Shown piece by piece: positions 33,592 to 42,358 of a DNA stretch of 64,000 bases. The position numbers and the translations under genes were made by a program. This DNA comes from an uncultured Alphaproteobacteria bacterium (GTDB taxonomy: Bacteria; Pseudomonadota; Alphaproteobacteria; CAAHEQ01; UBA3637). Positions within the stretch are counted from its first letter, which is position 1. Every line of letters begins with the position of its first letter. The notes under the pieces are model-generated. The model ran no database searches. It had not been told where the DNA came from and worked only from the letters and a program-made list of their open reading frames with translations. Where the stretch lies: assembly GCA_944392795.1 (NCBI GenBank), contig CALXXX010000027.1, forward strand, positions 1 through 64,000. The letters are read 5' to 3'.

Positions 33592-35842
33592 AACTCATCA
33601 GCTTGTTCCACCAGCCACCCTTTTTAGGTTGTACCGGCTCCGATACAGTTTCTTCAACAGAAGGCATTTCAGACACCTTATCCGTCTCAGTTTTTTTCTT
33701 TCGAGGACGACGAACAGCTTCTTTTTTCGTCTTAGCTGGCTCTACAGCAACCACGGCTTGCGGTTTTTCCTCAATAACAGCAACCTCCTTTGGTTCCACT
33801 TTTTGAACAGCCGCTTTATGACTATCATATAAAACCATTGCTTCTTGATGAACAACAGTGAACTTATCTTCTCCACTTGTCATTGGCATTTCTGAATGTT
33901 CTCGACGATCCCGACGGAAACGATTTCTCTGATACCGACGCCGTGAACGATTTTTTATATTCTCTTGTGTTTGTTGCACTTCCTCTGTTTTTTCTTCATC
34001 AAGCGCAGCTTCAGGCGCTTCAACAAAGACGGTTTTCTCGGTTTTTTCAGAATTTTCGGTGGCAAACCGTTCTGATTGGTCACTGTTCTGAGCATTGTCT
34101 CGACGTCCTCTGTCTCGACGTTTTTTGTCTTTGCGTCGACGGCTGTCTTTAATTTCGGCCAAATTTTCTGTTTTGGCGGCGGTAACGACTTTTTCTCCGC
34201 TACCTTTGCTAAAACGTTCAAGACGAAAGTCAGTCGGGTTTTGCATGGACCCGTCTCCTTCCACCTTAATCGAGACATCATGCCGTGTTTCGATTTGACT
34301 TAAGTGTGAACGTTTGGCATTCAACACATACAAAGCCACCTGCAATGGAAGGGTTATCGTTAATTCGGAAGAAGGATGTTGTATCCCAGCCTCTTCCAAT
34401 ACACGCAAAGCATGCATCGCACAAGATTCAACAGAACGAACAATTCCGGTCCCTTGACACATCGGACAGGTATGATGCCCCGTTTCTAAAAAACTGGAGT
34501 GTAAACGTTGACGAGAAATTTCCATCAAACCAAAACCGCTTAAACGGCTCATTTGAACACGTGCACGATCTTTCTTTAATGCTTCCTTCATCCGTCGTTC
34601 TACAGCATGATTATTGCGCATCTCATCCATATCAATAAAATCGACAACGATTAAACCAGCTAAATCCCTTAATCTTAATTGACGAGCCACTTCATCTGCT
34701 GCTTCTAAGTTCGTTTTAAGTGCAGTCTCTTCTATATTGCGTTCTCGAGTGGCACGACCAGAGTTCACATCAATAGCTACTAAAGCTTCAGCTTGATCAA
34801 TAACCAAATAACCACCAGATTTCAAATAAACATTTTTATTATTCATTTCTTCCAGCTGATTTTCGATATTATAAGCTTGAAACAATGGAACATCCTCTTT
34901 ATACTGTTTGATTTTTTTAAGCTGGCGAGGCATCAACAACTTAACAAATGCCCGTGTAGATTTATAAGCAGCTTCTCCTTCAATCAAAACCTCTGCTATT
35001 TCATCACTGAACGCATCACGTAAAGTCCGTTTAATTAAATTACCTTCTTCGTGGATAAGTGTTGGTGCCTTAGACTCTAAAGTTTTATCACGAATTTGCA
35101 TCCATGTTTTAATCAAATATTCATAATCGCGCTTAATTTCAGTTTTTGTACGTTCACGACCGGCTGTTCGAATAATAACCGACATTCCTTCTGGCACAGG
35201 TAAACTTTCCACAATTGTTTTCAACTTCCGTCGATCAGCTGCATTTGAAATTTTCCGAGAAACACCTCCGCCATTCGCATTATTCGGCATCAAAACGCTG
35301 TAACGTCCGGCTAAGGATAAGTAGGTCGTTAAAGCGGCTCCTTTATTTCCTCGTTCTTCTTTTGTGATTTGAACTAAAACGATTTGATTATGGTGAATAA
35401 CCTCTTGTATTTTATATTTACGCAGCGCATAAAAACGAGGACGATAAACATCATCGCTTTCCGATTCGGAAACAGTTTCAACTTCTTGAACAGCATCTTC
35501 ACCTTCTTCGACAGGAGTTGCTGTCTGAACAGGAGGTTCCTCTTCTTCTGGTTTTCGTTCCATCAGCTCTTTTTTCAGAGCTTCACGATCCGCGACAGGA
35601 ATCTGATAATAATCAGGGTGAATTTCGTTAAAAGCTAAAAAGCCATGTCGATTTCCACCATAATCAACGAAAGCGGCCTGAAGTGACGGTTCAACCCGCA
35701 CAATTTTAGCCAGATAAATATTCCCTTTAAGCTGTTTTTTAGTGGATGTTTCAACGTCCAATTCCTCCAGACGTTGCTCATCCAAAACGACCACACGCGT
35801 CTCTTCGGGATGTGTGGCATCGATAAGCATTTTCTTTGACAT
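33590..35842 (-). CDS. rne: ribonuclease E
   Basis: 750 residues from the ATG at 35842 (MSKKMLIDATHPEE), the usual alphaproteobacterial start, with TTTGGAG upstream; a longer reading from 35863 is unlikely. There is an S1 domain (about 35-90, interrupted by an acidic insert EEEEPP..EEGEDA as in relatives), catalytic Asp residues in IDVNSG and VVDFIDMDEM, and the zinc-link CPMCQGTG. The C-terminal 250 residues are Arg/Lys/Glu rich and disordered, the presumed degradosome scaffold. It processes rRNA and tRNA and degrades mRNA. Its 284-bp upstream gap may hold an autoregulatory leader. Confidence 0.95.
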   Translation of the reverse strand: MSKKMLIDATHPEETRVVVLDEQRLEELDVETSTKKQLKGNIYLAKIVRVEPSLQAAFVDYGGNRHGFLAFNEIHPDYYQIPVADREALKKELMERKPEEEEPPVQTATPVEEGEDAVQEVETVSESESDDVYRPRFYALRKYKIQEVIHHNQIVLVQITKEERGNKGAALTTYLSLAGRYSVLMPNNANGGGVSRKISNAADRRKLKTIVESLPVPEGMSVIIRTAGRERTKTEIKRDYEYLIKTWMQIRDKTLESKAPTLIHEEGNLIKRTLRDAFSDEIAEVLIEGEAAYKSTRAFVKLLMPRQLKKIKQYKEDVPLFQAYNIENQLEEMNNKNVYLKSGGYLVIDQAEALVAIDVNSGRATRERNIEETALKTNLEAADEVARQLRLRDLAGLIVVDFIDMDEMRNNHAVERRMKEALKKDRARVQMSRLSGFGLMEISRQRLHSSFLETGHHTCPMCQGTGIVRSVESCAMHALRVLEEAGIQHPSSELTITLPLQVALYVLNAKRSHLSQIETRHDVSIKVEGDGSMQNPTDFRLERFSKGSGEKVVTAAKTENLAEIKDSRRRKDKKRRDRGRRDNAQNSDQSERFATENSEKTEKTVFVEAPEAALDEEKTEEVQQTQENIKNRSRRRYQRNRFRRDRREHSEMPMTSGEDKFTVVHQEAMVLYDSHKAAVQKVEPKEVAVIEEKPQAVVAVEPAKTKKEAVRRPRKKKTETDKVSEMPSVEETVSEPVQPKKGGWWNKLMS

Positions 35843-36126
35843 ATAAACTCCAAACTTTTCCATTTTGACGTCGAAACGGCGTCTTTCAGAACACGCATAG
35901 GAAGAGTCTTTCTCATAAAGACCCGGATGATAAGTTGTTTTATTTTTCTTTGAAAATCCATTTTTTCCTACGGTTCAATAAACTTTTTTGGGTAAGCGAT
36001 TCCGTTTTTGTTTTTTATAAAAATGAACCGTTGACCTAAATTCATCAAAAAACATCATAAACGACTTTTCAAAAAAGAACAACTATATTATGATGTGTTT
36101 ATTATTTTTTTTAGAAAAGAAAACAT

Positions 36127-37308
36127 ATGTGTTTATTGCGACAATTGAAAAATATAGGAACATACCTGTTTTTGAGCTTTTTTTGCTTACTGATAACGAC
36201 TAAAGCTCAAGCAGGTTTATCTGAGTTGCGATTCGGTCGACAAGGAGAAAATGCTGTTCGTGTTGTTGCTCATATTGATAAAAAGACAGATTGTCGTGTT
36301 TTTACTTTACAAAATCCGAACAGAATTGTTATTGACTTTGAAAACACAGAGCTGGAAAAAATTTGTCAAAAGAACATGCCAGAACCATTGCTGTTCATTA
36401 AGCAAGTCCGCGCGGGTGAGCCAATTCCGGGACAAGCGCGAGTTGTTTTAGAAACAGATGATTTATTATCCTTTGATGAAGGGTTCTTCTTGGCTCCGAC
36501 ACAAAAAAATGGAGATTGGCGTTTTGTATTGGACTTAGAAAAAGATAGTAATAACACCTCCTCTGTTATGTTACCTTTAAAACCTCAAGCGCAAAAACAA
36601 CCTCCTGCTCGTTCTTCTAAAGTTCAAAAACCTTTGATTGTCCTTGATCCAGGACACGGTGGCGCGGACCCGGGAGCCATCAGTTATTCAGGGAAATATG
36701 AAAAAAACTTAACACTTAACATGGCTAAAGAGACAAAAGCGGCTTTAGAAAAAACAGGAAAATATCGTGTCTTATTAACACGTTCGACAGACAAAGCTTT
36801 AACTTTGCGTGGTCGTATGGAGTTTGCGCATAAAAATAATGCTGATTTATTTATATCCATCCATGCGGATAGTGCAAAGAATAGAAAAGCAAAAGGTCTC
36901 TCCGTTTACACCATTTCCGAAAAAGCTTCGGACCGTGAAGCAATGCTCTTAGCTGAACGAGAAAACAAAGCTGATATTATCTTAGGAATAGATCTCACAA
37001 ATGAATTGCCAGAGGTGAGCAATATTCTAATAGATTTAGCTAAAAGAGACACAATGGATAAATCTTCTCACTTTGCAAATATTCTTGTTGATGAAATGGC
37101 AAGAAAAGTAACCCTCGTCAAAAACGCTCATCGATTTGCCGGGTTCGTTGTTTTAAAATCCGCCAATATTCCCTCTGTTTTATTAGAAATGGGCTATTTA
37201 TCTAACCGTCAAGAAGAAAAATTATTGCAACAAAAATCTTACCGATCAAAACTAGCACAATCCATTGTTAATGCGGTTAATCAATACTTTAATACAATTT
37301 ATGAATAA
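36127..37308 (+). CDS. amiC: N-acetylmuramoyl-L-alanine amidase with AMIN domain
   Basis: 393 residues. A signal peptide (YLFLSFFCLLITTKAQA) precedes an AMIN domain (about 30-135, LSELRFGRQGENAVRVV), a Gln/Pro linker and an Amidase_3 domain. Zinc-ligand and catalytic motifs are present: DPGHGGADPGA, SIHAD and LLEMGYLSN. It cleaves septal peptidoglycan stem peptides during daughter cell separation. No EnvC or NlpD activator is in the window. It converges with holC, with a 1-bp gap. Confidence 0.94.
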   Translation: MCLLRQLKNIGTYLFLSFFCLLITTKAQAGLSELRFGRQGENAVRVVAHIDKKTDCRVFTLQNPNRIVIDFENTELEKICQKNMPEPLLFIKQVRAGEPIPGQARVVLETDDLLSFDEGFFLAPTQKNGDWRFVLDLEKDSNNTSSVMLPLKPQAQKQPPARSSKVQKPLIVLDPGHGGADPGAISYSGKYEKNLTLNMAKETKAALEKTGKYRVLLTRSTDKALTLRGRMEFAHKNNADLFISIHADSAKNRKAKGLSVYTISEKASDREAMLLAERENKADIILGIDLTNELPEVSNILIDLAKRDTMDKSSHFANILVDEMARKVTLVKNAHRFAGFVVLKSANIPSVLLEMGYLSNRQEEKLLQQKSYRSKLAQSIVNAVNQYFNTIYE

Positions 37309-37309
37309 G

Positions 37310-37759
37310 CTATAATTTTTGTTCCCATCGTCCTGTTGGATCTTGTTTCCAATAAAAAAGCTGTCCTTCGGATTGTTTTACTCTTTTCCATTCCGCCCGT
37401 GCTTTTGTCAAAGCATCAATATCCCGACCATTAAAAAAGTATAACACACGCTCAAAACCACTCTCAAGCGGAACTTCATCTCCGTCCACAATAATCAGCA
37501 AGCTTGCATGATTTGGATTTTCTTCAAATTTGTGTGTGATAAAAATCGGCTGACAATCCGTAAAACCATCCTTTTCAACGCCATGTGGCAAAAAAGAGGC
37601 CGGATCGTAAGTCCACAATAACGTATTGAGATAATCTGATCTTTCTGCTAAACCGGTTTTAATTAAAATGCGCGTTCCTTGCTGATACGCTTTTTCCAAA
37701 ATAAACGGAAGCGCTTTTTCTAAAGACATTTGCTCTAAATGATAAAAATCAATTCTCAT
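37310..37759 (-). CDS. holC: DNA polymerase III chi subunit
   Basis: 149 residues. DFYHLEQMSLEKALPFILEKAY and GTRILIKTG, with LWTYDPASFLPHG, are the conserved blocks of HolC, which links the clamp loader to SSB. It overlaps the upstream protease gene by 11 bp and is last in a thyX-DUF2065-degP-holC operon, an unusual set of partners. Confidence 0.92.
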   Translation of the reverse strand: MRIDFYHLEQMSLEKALPFILEKAYQQGTRILIKTGLAERSDYLNTLLWTYDPASFLPHGVEKDGFTDCQPIFITHKFEENPNHASLLIIVDGDEVPLESGFERVLYFFNGRDIDALTKARAEWKRVKQSEGQLFYWKQDPTGRWEQKL

Positions 37760-38723
37760 GCGTTATCTCCCGTGAAGATGGATTTTTCAAAACACTATCT
37801 ATATCCTCCGCTAGTTCAAGAGAAACCGTAATCTGTGTTCCATCTCGAAGCAATGTTAACGTTACTTGTTGTCCGATAGATAAACGTCGAATTAAATTTC
37901 CCAAACTCTTAGCGCCGCTCAAAGATTGCCCTTCCAATGTTAATAAAATATCGCCTTGTTTGATACCCGCACGCGCAGCAGGACCGTCTTTTTCTACATC
38001 GGAGACATATAAACCTTCTTTTTGATCAAAAATAACCTGAAGACCTAATTTGGGCCGTTTAACGACACCGTCTTTTTTTAAGCTCTCCAATACCCAAATC
38101 AAAGAATCCGAAGGTAGAGCAAAATTCAATCCGATTTCCTCACCTTTAGGACTTAAAATAGCCGTAGACATTCCAATGACACGTCCATCCAAATTAAATA
38201 AAGGACCTCCGGAACTGCCTCGATGAACAGCTGCATCTGTTTGAAAAAAATCATCTAATGGAGCGTCTTGCAATTCTCTCCCCTTTGCCGAGATAATCCC
38301 CACACTTGCTGATATCCCAAGGCCATAAGGATTCCCGAGAGCCAACACCCAATCCCCCACACGAACGCCTTCAGATGTTGCAAACTCAACCGCAGGTAAA
38401 GGCGCCTCCGTCATTGCTTTTAAAAGAGCAACATCCGTTTTTGTATCTCGACCGACAACATATGCTTTCATTGGTTGCTTTTTTTGAGAAAAAATTTCTA
38501 TCTGTTCCGCATCTTTAACAACATGATCATTTGACAAAATAAGCCCATCTTCTGATACAACAAAACCTGTTCCATCTTTTTCTCGACCTTCAGCATTCAA
38601 TGCTCGAATGCAAACAACAGATGGAGAAACAGCATCAATTAATGGCGCAAAACTTTCCCCGGGGACAAAAGCTTTTACAGAAAAAGAAAAAATCAAAAAA
38701 AATGCAATCCAAAATTTTTTCAT
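37749..38723 (-). CDS. Do-like periplasmic serine protease (one PDZ)
   Basis: 324 residues from the ATG at 38723, which overlaps the DUF2065 stop (ATGA). A signal peptide (FWIAFFLIFSFSVKA) is followed by a trypsin fold with catalytic His in NDHVV, Asp in KTDVALL and Ser in GSSGGPL, then one PDZ domain (about 230-310). With one PDZ it resembles DegS or short HtrA proteins rather than DegP. It degrades or senses misfolded envelope proteins. Confidence 0.92.
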   Translation of the reverse strand: MKKFWIAFFLIFSFSVKAFVPGESFAPLIDAVSPSVVCIRALNAEGREKDGTGFVVSEDGLILSNDHVVKDAEQIEIFSQKKQPMKAYVVGRDTKTDVALLKAMTEAPLPAVEFATSEGVRVGDWVLALGNPYGLGISASVGIISAKGRELQDAPLDDFFQTDAAVHRGSSGGPLFNLDGRVIGMSTAILSPKGEEIGLNFALPSDSLIWVLESLKKDGVVKRPKLGLQVIFDQKEGLYVSDVEKDGPAARAGIKQGDILLTLEGQSLSGAKSLGNLIRRLSIGQQVTLTLLRDGTQITVSLELAEDIDSVLKNPSSREITHEN

Positions 38724-38929
38724 CGAGCAATAGACCAAAGAATAAATCCCACGGTAATCATTAACGCTCCATAAAGACGCAATGTTTTTAATGGAGCATC
38801 AACTAAAACTTCTGTTGCAAAATTCTGTATAACCTTTGGAAACAAAAAATAGAGAGCTCCTTCAAAAAATAAAAGACATAGCAATGCTCTAAACCAATCT
38901 GCTGCTGTCAAACTCATTAAATCTTCCAT
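38720..38929 (-). CDS. DUF2065 (YjeT-like) membrane protein
   Basis: 69 residues with two hydrophobic helices (WFRALLCLLFFEGALYFLFP and LRLYGALMITVGFILWSI), the pattern of DUF2065. The ATG directly follows the thyX stop and shares its GAGGAGAAATAA ribosome site. Function unknown; in many proteobacteria it sits near hfl protease genes, here near an HtrA-type protease. Confidence 0.88.
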   Translation of the reverse strand: MEDLMSLTAADWFRALLCLLFFEGALYFLFPKVIQNFATEVLVDAPLKTLRLYGALMITVGFILWSIAR

Positions 38930-39550
38930 TTATTTCTCCTCGAACAAAACCGGAATTTGTTGCCGGAAAGCTTCTCGAAGACTGCACATCAATGCACGAA
39001 CATCCGGATGTGCCGCCGGAGAACAACGTAAATCAAAAATATGCCGCCACTCTCGTAAGTTCGCCGTAACAACTAACTCTGTCTTCAAACAGCAGGGCAA
39101 AACAGAGCGTGCTGTTTCGGGCTTTTCCCCAAGCTCTATCAGCTTCATATATGTCTTTTCAATTTCTAACATCGCATCAAACCAATATTGGTATGCTTTG
39201 CTTGAAGCATCCAACTCTACTGGTTTAATCACACTAATCTCTCCTTGAAACTTATGATGAGAATAACAACAATAACGCGTACTTTCTTGACTAAAAGAGG
39301 CCAACCGATGCCGAACAATCTCATTAGCAATAGCACGGTCCGTAATCAATTTAACCGAAATAGAAAAATGTTCTATAACAGATTCATGATGTCGCTCGAC
39401 AATATGACGTGCAAACCTTTCCGCACTTGTTTCATCCGCCTTATCAAAAGACTGATAACAAGTTCTTCCACATCTTTCTATATGTTTTAAAATTTGTTGC
39501 CCATCTAAAGGGGTTAAAATTTCAAACGACGGTTCAATTATTTTTACCAT
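38930..39550 (-). CDS. thyX: FAD-dependent thymidylate synthase
   Basis: 206 residues from the ATG at 39550; a longer reading (39604) contains the AAGGAG site itself. The ThyX signature RHRLASFSQESTRY (RHR-x7-S) is complete, and ESVIEHFSISVKL and FDLRCSPAAHPDVR also fit. It makes dTMP from dUMP with methylene-THF and flavin. First gene of the operon. Confidence 0.95.
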   Translation of the reverse strand: MVKIIEPSFEILTPLDGQQILKHIERCGRTCYQSFDKADETSAERFARHIVERHHESVIEHFSISVKLITDRAIANEIVRHRLASFSQESTRYCCYSHHKFQGEISVIKPVELDASSKAYQYWFDAMLEIEKTYMKLIELGEKPETARSVLPCCLKTELVVTANLREWRHIFDLRCSPAAHPDVRALMCSLREAFRQQIPVLFEEK

Positions 39551-39658
39551 GGTGCTTTTTCTCCTTTGCTCTTTCAGAATGAATAAAAAAGTCCCTTCTG
39601 TCAATCGTTTTTGACAAAAAAGATATATTGTGATAGACTATAAAAATAAGGAAAAAGC

Positions 39659-40162
39659 ATGGAACAAAAAGAAGCTTTACAACTCTTAAAAGAAAATAAA
39701 ACAAATGCCTGGCAAGGTAAAAACTCTACCTTGATTTTTTATCATGAAAAAGGACGGACATCCCTATTAGATGAACTTTTTGCTCATGGTAAGAAAGGAA
39801 AGCTTGCTTTTAAACTTTATCTAGCAGCTGAAGAAGGACACTTTGCCGGCAATCATCGTCTAGATAATTCTGATATATGGGAAATTCGAGATTCTAGTAA
39901 TTCCGGACCAAGAATTTATTACATTGCTATGCCTAATCGCCCAAATACTTATTTGATTTTAGCTGTTGGAGATAAAAACAGTCAACAATCTATACAAAAA
40001 AGAACAGGTGATGTTCATTTAGCAGAAAAACGATTATCAGATTACTATCGACGTGTTCAAAACGGAACATGGCAAGACTCCCCTGATGGAAAAATGTTTC
40101 CACGGATACAAAATCATTTATTTGCACAAAAGAAAAGAGGATCAAATAGATATGGATGTTGA
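39659..40162 (+). CDS. RelE/HigB-like protein, possible toxin
   Basis: 167 residues. Residues 55-130 show the RelE/HigB pattern: LDNSDIWEIRDSSNSGPRIYYIA, then YLILAVGDKNSQQS and AEKRLSDYYRR. The N-terminal 50 residues are an extension not typical of short RelE toxins, so the assignment is tentative. A small gene overlaps its 3' end by 11 bp, the layout of many TA pairs with the toxin first. The Lys pair usual in GF-KK is reduced to GDKN. Confidence 0.55.
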   Translation: MEQKEALQLLKENKTNAWQGKNSTLIFYHEKGRTSLLDELFAHGKKGKLAFKLYLAAEEGHFAGNHRLDNSDIWEIRDSSNSGPRIYYIAMPNRPNTYLILAVGDKNSQQSIQKRTGDVHLAEKRLSDYYRRVQNGTWQDSPDGKMFPRIQNHLFAQKKRGSNRYGC

Positions 40163-40361
40163 TATTTTAAAAGAGATGTTAAAAGATCCAAAAGATGCAA
40201 TGGCTTTTTTGGAAGAGCTGCGAGACAAATATCGTGCTGACTTAGATAAAGACGCTTATTTACGTGGCTTAGATACAGTCGTTCGTTCAACGAAGAATAA
40301 TACGATTCAACAATATATTCAAATGGTTCAGGCTCAATTAAATGAGCGACAAAAAAACTAA
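40152..40361 (+). CDS. small protein coupled to RelE-like gene, possible antitoxin
   Basis: 69 residues from the ATG at 40152, inside the 3' end of the upstream gene; a reading from 40053 lies in another gene's frame and is rejected. The sequence is charged and helical (KEMLKDPKDAMAFLEELRDKY, QYIQMVQAQLNERQ). No clear helix-turn-helix is seen, unlike HigA. It is named a possible antitoxin only by position. Its stop overlaps the convergent CDGSH gene by 4 bp. Confidence 0.55.
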   Translation: MDVDILKEMLKDPKDAMAFLEELRDKYRADLDKDAYLRGLDTVVRSTKNNTIQQYIQMVQAQLNERQKN

Positions 40362-41116
40362 CGAACAGGTGGCGCCTTCCGTCGACGAGGTTTAGCTTTT
40401 TGATGATTCTCCATTAAACCATCATTAAAACGCATACTGGCATGCGTTCCATCACAAAAAGGCTTATTTTGTGAAGCGCCGCACCGACACAGCGTCTGAC
40501 GATTACGTATTTCATAAAGAGTCCCGTCTGCCGCAATAACCTGTATCCCTCCCTTTATATACAAAGGCCCACTTGACTGAAGAAGAGGATCTTCAACAAC
40601 GCCGATTGATTTTTCTAACTTTGGTTCTATCATTTCTCCCGTCTCATTATTTTGTATCATCAGCCTTCCTGCACAACAATGTGCCGTTTCACGAAGAGCG
40701 ATTTCATCGCTTTCAAGTCGTCCTTCTCTGACTAAGTTCCATATTTGTCCAAACGCATCACAAAAACGAGCAAAAGCACAATAAAGTTCATTATCATATA
40801 ACGTATAATGTGGCCCTTTGTAAGCCATTGCTTTGTCCATAATATTTTCTCGAGGAGCTGTTTCTGATCCATCGAAATTTACTTTTTTGTGTGTTCCATC
40901 ACAAAAAGGTTTTTTCTTAGACTGACCACATCGACATAAGGCACAGGGTTGATGATCACTTTTATATTTTTTTCCTTTTAAATATTCCCACGGGTGTCCT
41001 TCTTGATTTGGCTGAATGATATGTTGTTGAATATCCATATCTCCGAACACAAGATAAGGTCCGTTTTGGGTCACTTTAATATATAAGGATGGTTCTTTTT
41101 GTGTTTTTTTTGACAT
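40358..41116 (-). CDS. dual CDGSH-type iron-sulfur protein
   Basis: 252 residues from the ATG at 41116 (GGGGAGAAAA upstream). Two CDGSH-like Fe-S sites are visible: CRCGQSKKKPFCDGTH near residue 65 and CRCGASQNKPFCDGTH near 215. Between them lie HCCAGR and a divergent Fer4_19/DUF1271-like region. Each C-x-C-x9-10-C-x3-H would hold a [2Fe-2S] cluster. The C-terminus is Arg/Lys rich. Redox or iron-handling role; substrate unknown. Downstream end of a minus-strand stretch behind the gapR terminator. Confidence 0.87.
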   Translation of the reverse strand: MSKKTQKEPSLYIKVTQNGPYLVFGDMDIQQHIIQPNQEGHPWEYLKGKKYKSDHQPCALCRCGQSKKKPFCDGTHKKVNFDGSETAPRENIMDKAMAYKGPHYTLYDNELYCAFARFCDAFGQIWNLVREGRLESDEIALRETAHCCAGRLMIQNNETGEMIEPKLEKSIGVVEDPLLQSSGPLYIKGGIQVIAADGTLYEIRNRQTLCRCGASQNKPFCDGTHASMRFNDGLMENHQKAKPRRRKAPPVR

Positions 41117-41189
41117 TTTTCTCCCCTTTTTTATCCTATATAGATAAAAAAGAAAGAAACGCAACCTTTCGTTGATGTGGCACAAAAAA

Positions 41190-41211
41190 ACTCTCTCCCG
41201 AAGGAGAGAGT
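41190..41211 (-). terminator. UUCG-type terminator of trcR-gapR
   Basis: On the minus strand ACTCTCTCC-TTCG-GGAGAGAGT is followed by TTTTTTG: a 9-bp stem closed by a stable UUCG tetraloop. Confidence 0.9.
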
Positions 41212-41239
41212 TCAGTATAAGATATAAGAAAGTCTCTTT

Positions 41240-41497
41240 TTACTCCATCCCGAGCGCAGCCTTATAAGCATCCAACAAAAATTCCGTCTCCGCTCGATCA
41301 GCCGGGTTCATTTTCCTAAGCCGCAGAACTTGACGCATGACCTTTGGATCAAATCCATTTCCTTTTGCTTCTGCAAAAATTTCACGAATATCTCCCCGCA
41401 AAGCTTTTACTTCTTCTTCCAAACGCTCAATGCGGTCGAAATAAGAAGTTAAACGAGCAGAATCAACTGTTCCGGAAGAAGTGATTTCATCAGCCAT
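41240..41497 (-). CDS. gapR: GapR (DUF2312) nucleoid protein
   Basis: 85 residues from the ATG at 41497 (AAGGAGAATAAA upstream). LTSYFDRIERLEEEVKALRGDIREI, followed by EAKGNGFDPKVMRQVLRLRKM, is the highly conserved DUF2312 family. In Caulobacter GapR binds overtwisted AT-rich DNA and aids replication through topoisomerase stimulation. It overlaps no gene but starts right at the trcR stop. Confidence 0.95.
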   Translation of the reverse strand: MADEITSSGTVDSARLTSYFDRIERLEEEVKALRGDIREIFAEAKGNGFDPKVMRQVLRLRKMNPADRAETEFLLDAYKAALGME

Positions 41498-41498
41498 T

Positions 41499-42041
41499 TT
41501 ATTCTCCTTTTTCATCTAACGGAATATTTTTAACCGCGACAGCTAACGCTTTATCCAATTCCATTTGAGAACACAATCCCAACAAAACAGGATTTTGTGG
41601 AGATAAATCCTCAATATCTTTATGTGTTTTGTTCCGAATAGATTCAATAGTTGGTCGAGTCGTCCGAATGAGTTTGACAATTTGTAAATCACTCAGTTCC
41701 GGATGATTTTTCAGCAACCAAGCCACAGCATTTGGACGATCGCCTCGTTTTGCCATAGGTGTGTATTTAATGCCCTTCTTTGCTAGATGAGCCACCTCAT
41801 CATGTTTTTCCAAGACAAGACGAGCCGTTGGATCTTTTTCACAACGTTCAATTTCTTCTTTTTTTAATTGACCGTTTGCCACAGGATCTAATCCCATAAT
41901 ATGAGACGCAACATCACCATCAGCAATTGCTTGAATTTCCAAGGTATGCATTCCGCAAAAATCAGCGATTTGGTCAAAAGAAAGCGATGTGTTTTCAACA
42001 AGCCATACAGCTGTCGCTTTAGGCATTAAAGGACGTGTCAT
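41499..42041 (-). CDS. trcR: cell-cycle regulator TrcR (DUF1013)
   Basis: 180 residues from the ATG at 42041 (GAAAGGTTATATC upstream). The start RPLMPKATAVWLVENTSLSF and the later block RPNAVAWLLKNHPELSDLQI show two related helical repeats, each like a helix-turn-helix, matching DUF1013, an alphaproteobacterial family annotated as a cell-cycle transcriptional regulator. Operon with gapR, so two chromosome or cell-cycle proteins are co-expressed. Confidence 0.88.
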   Translation of the reverse strand: MTRPLMPKATAVWLVENTSLSFDQIADFCGMHTLEIQAIADGDVASHIMGLDPVANGQLKKEEIERCEKDPTARLVLEKHDEVAHLAKKGIKYTPMAKRGDRPNAVAWLLKNHPELSDLQIVKLIRTTRPTIESIRNKTHKDIEDLSPQNPVLLGLCSQMELDKALAVAVKNIPLDEKGE

Positions 42042-42124
42042 GATATAACCTTTCATTTAGTTTATTAAAATAGAGGCATTGTATCAACTTTCAGAAAAAA
42101 TTCAAGAAAAAACCACCAAAAAAA

Positions 42125-42147
42125 TCCCGCCGATTATAACAGCGGGA
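42125..42147 (-). terminator. terminator of candidate sRNA
   Basis: On the minus strand TCCCGC, an 11-base loop and GCGGGA are followed by seven T residues, 84 bp upstream of trcR. There is no coding gene for it to end. Confidence 0.7.
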
Positions 42148-42277
42148 CTTATTATCAAAAAAAGCTTTTATTTTCATATTACGACTTTATCGTCCCTAGG
42201 CTCTACAGGAGTCGGATAGAGGGGATATACTCTTTTTCCTTACAAGCCTTTTTTGATTTTCTCAGACTCCTCTGGCT
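42125..42277 (-). ncRNA. candidate small RNA, unassigned
   Basis: In the 317-bp gap between the rubrerythrin and trcR genes the minus strand has a promoter-like TTGTTC-N16-TATGCT (42311 down to 42284) and, about 150 bases on, a terminator hairpin. Between them are complementary segments (AGGAGTC/GACTCCT and others) that can fold. Length near 150 is compatible with 6S-like or regulatory sRNA, but I cannot match a family. It could instead be an attenuated leader of trcR. Confidence 0.35.
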
Positions 42278-42332
42278 TTTATAAGCATAGATAAGCACGA
42301 AAAAAGAACAATCTAGCTTTTGGAATAGGAAA

Positions 42333-42354
42333 AAGGCGCTCTACCGAGCGCCTT
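42333..42354. terminator. terminator of rubrerythrin operon
   Basis: AAGGCGCTC-TACC-GAGCGCCTT is a perfect 9-bp stem with T-runs on both strands, right after the rubrerythrin stop. Confidence 0.88.
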
Positions 42355-42358
42355 CTTT

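Noticed and set aside
33603-34638. Several plus-strand Ser/Phe-rich frames opposite rne
   Set aside because: They are antisense shadows of the Arg/Glu-rich RNase E C-terminal codons, without ribosome sites or recognisable proteins.
35635-35961. A 108-codon minus-strand frame overlapping the rne start
   Set aside because: It is a shifted-frame shadow of the well-conserved RNase E N-terminus and its leader.
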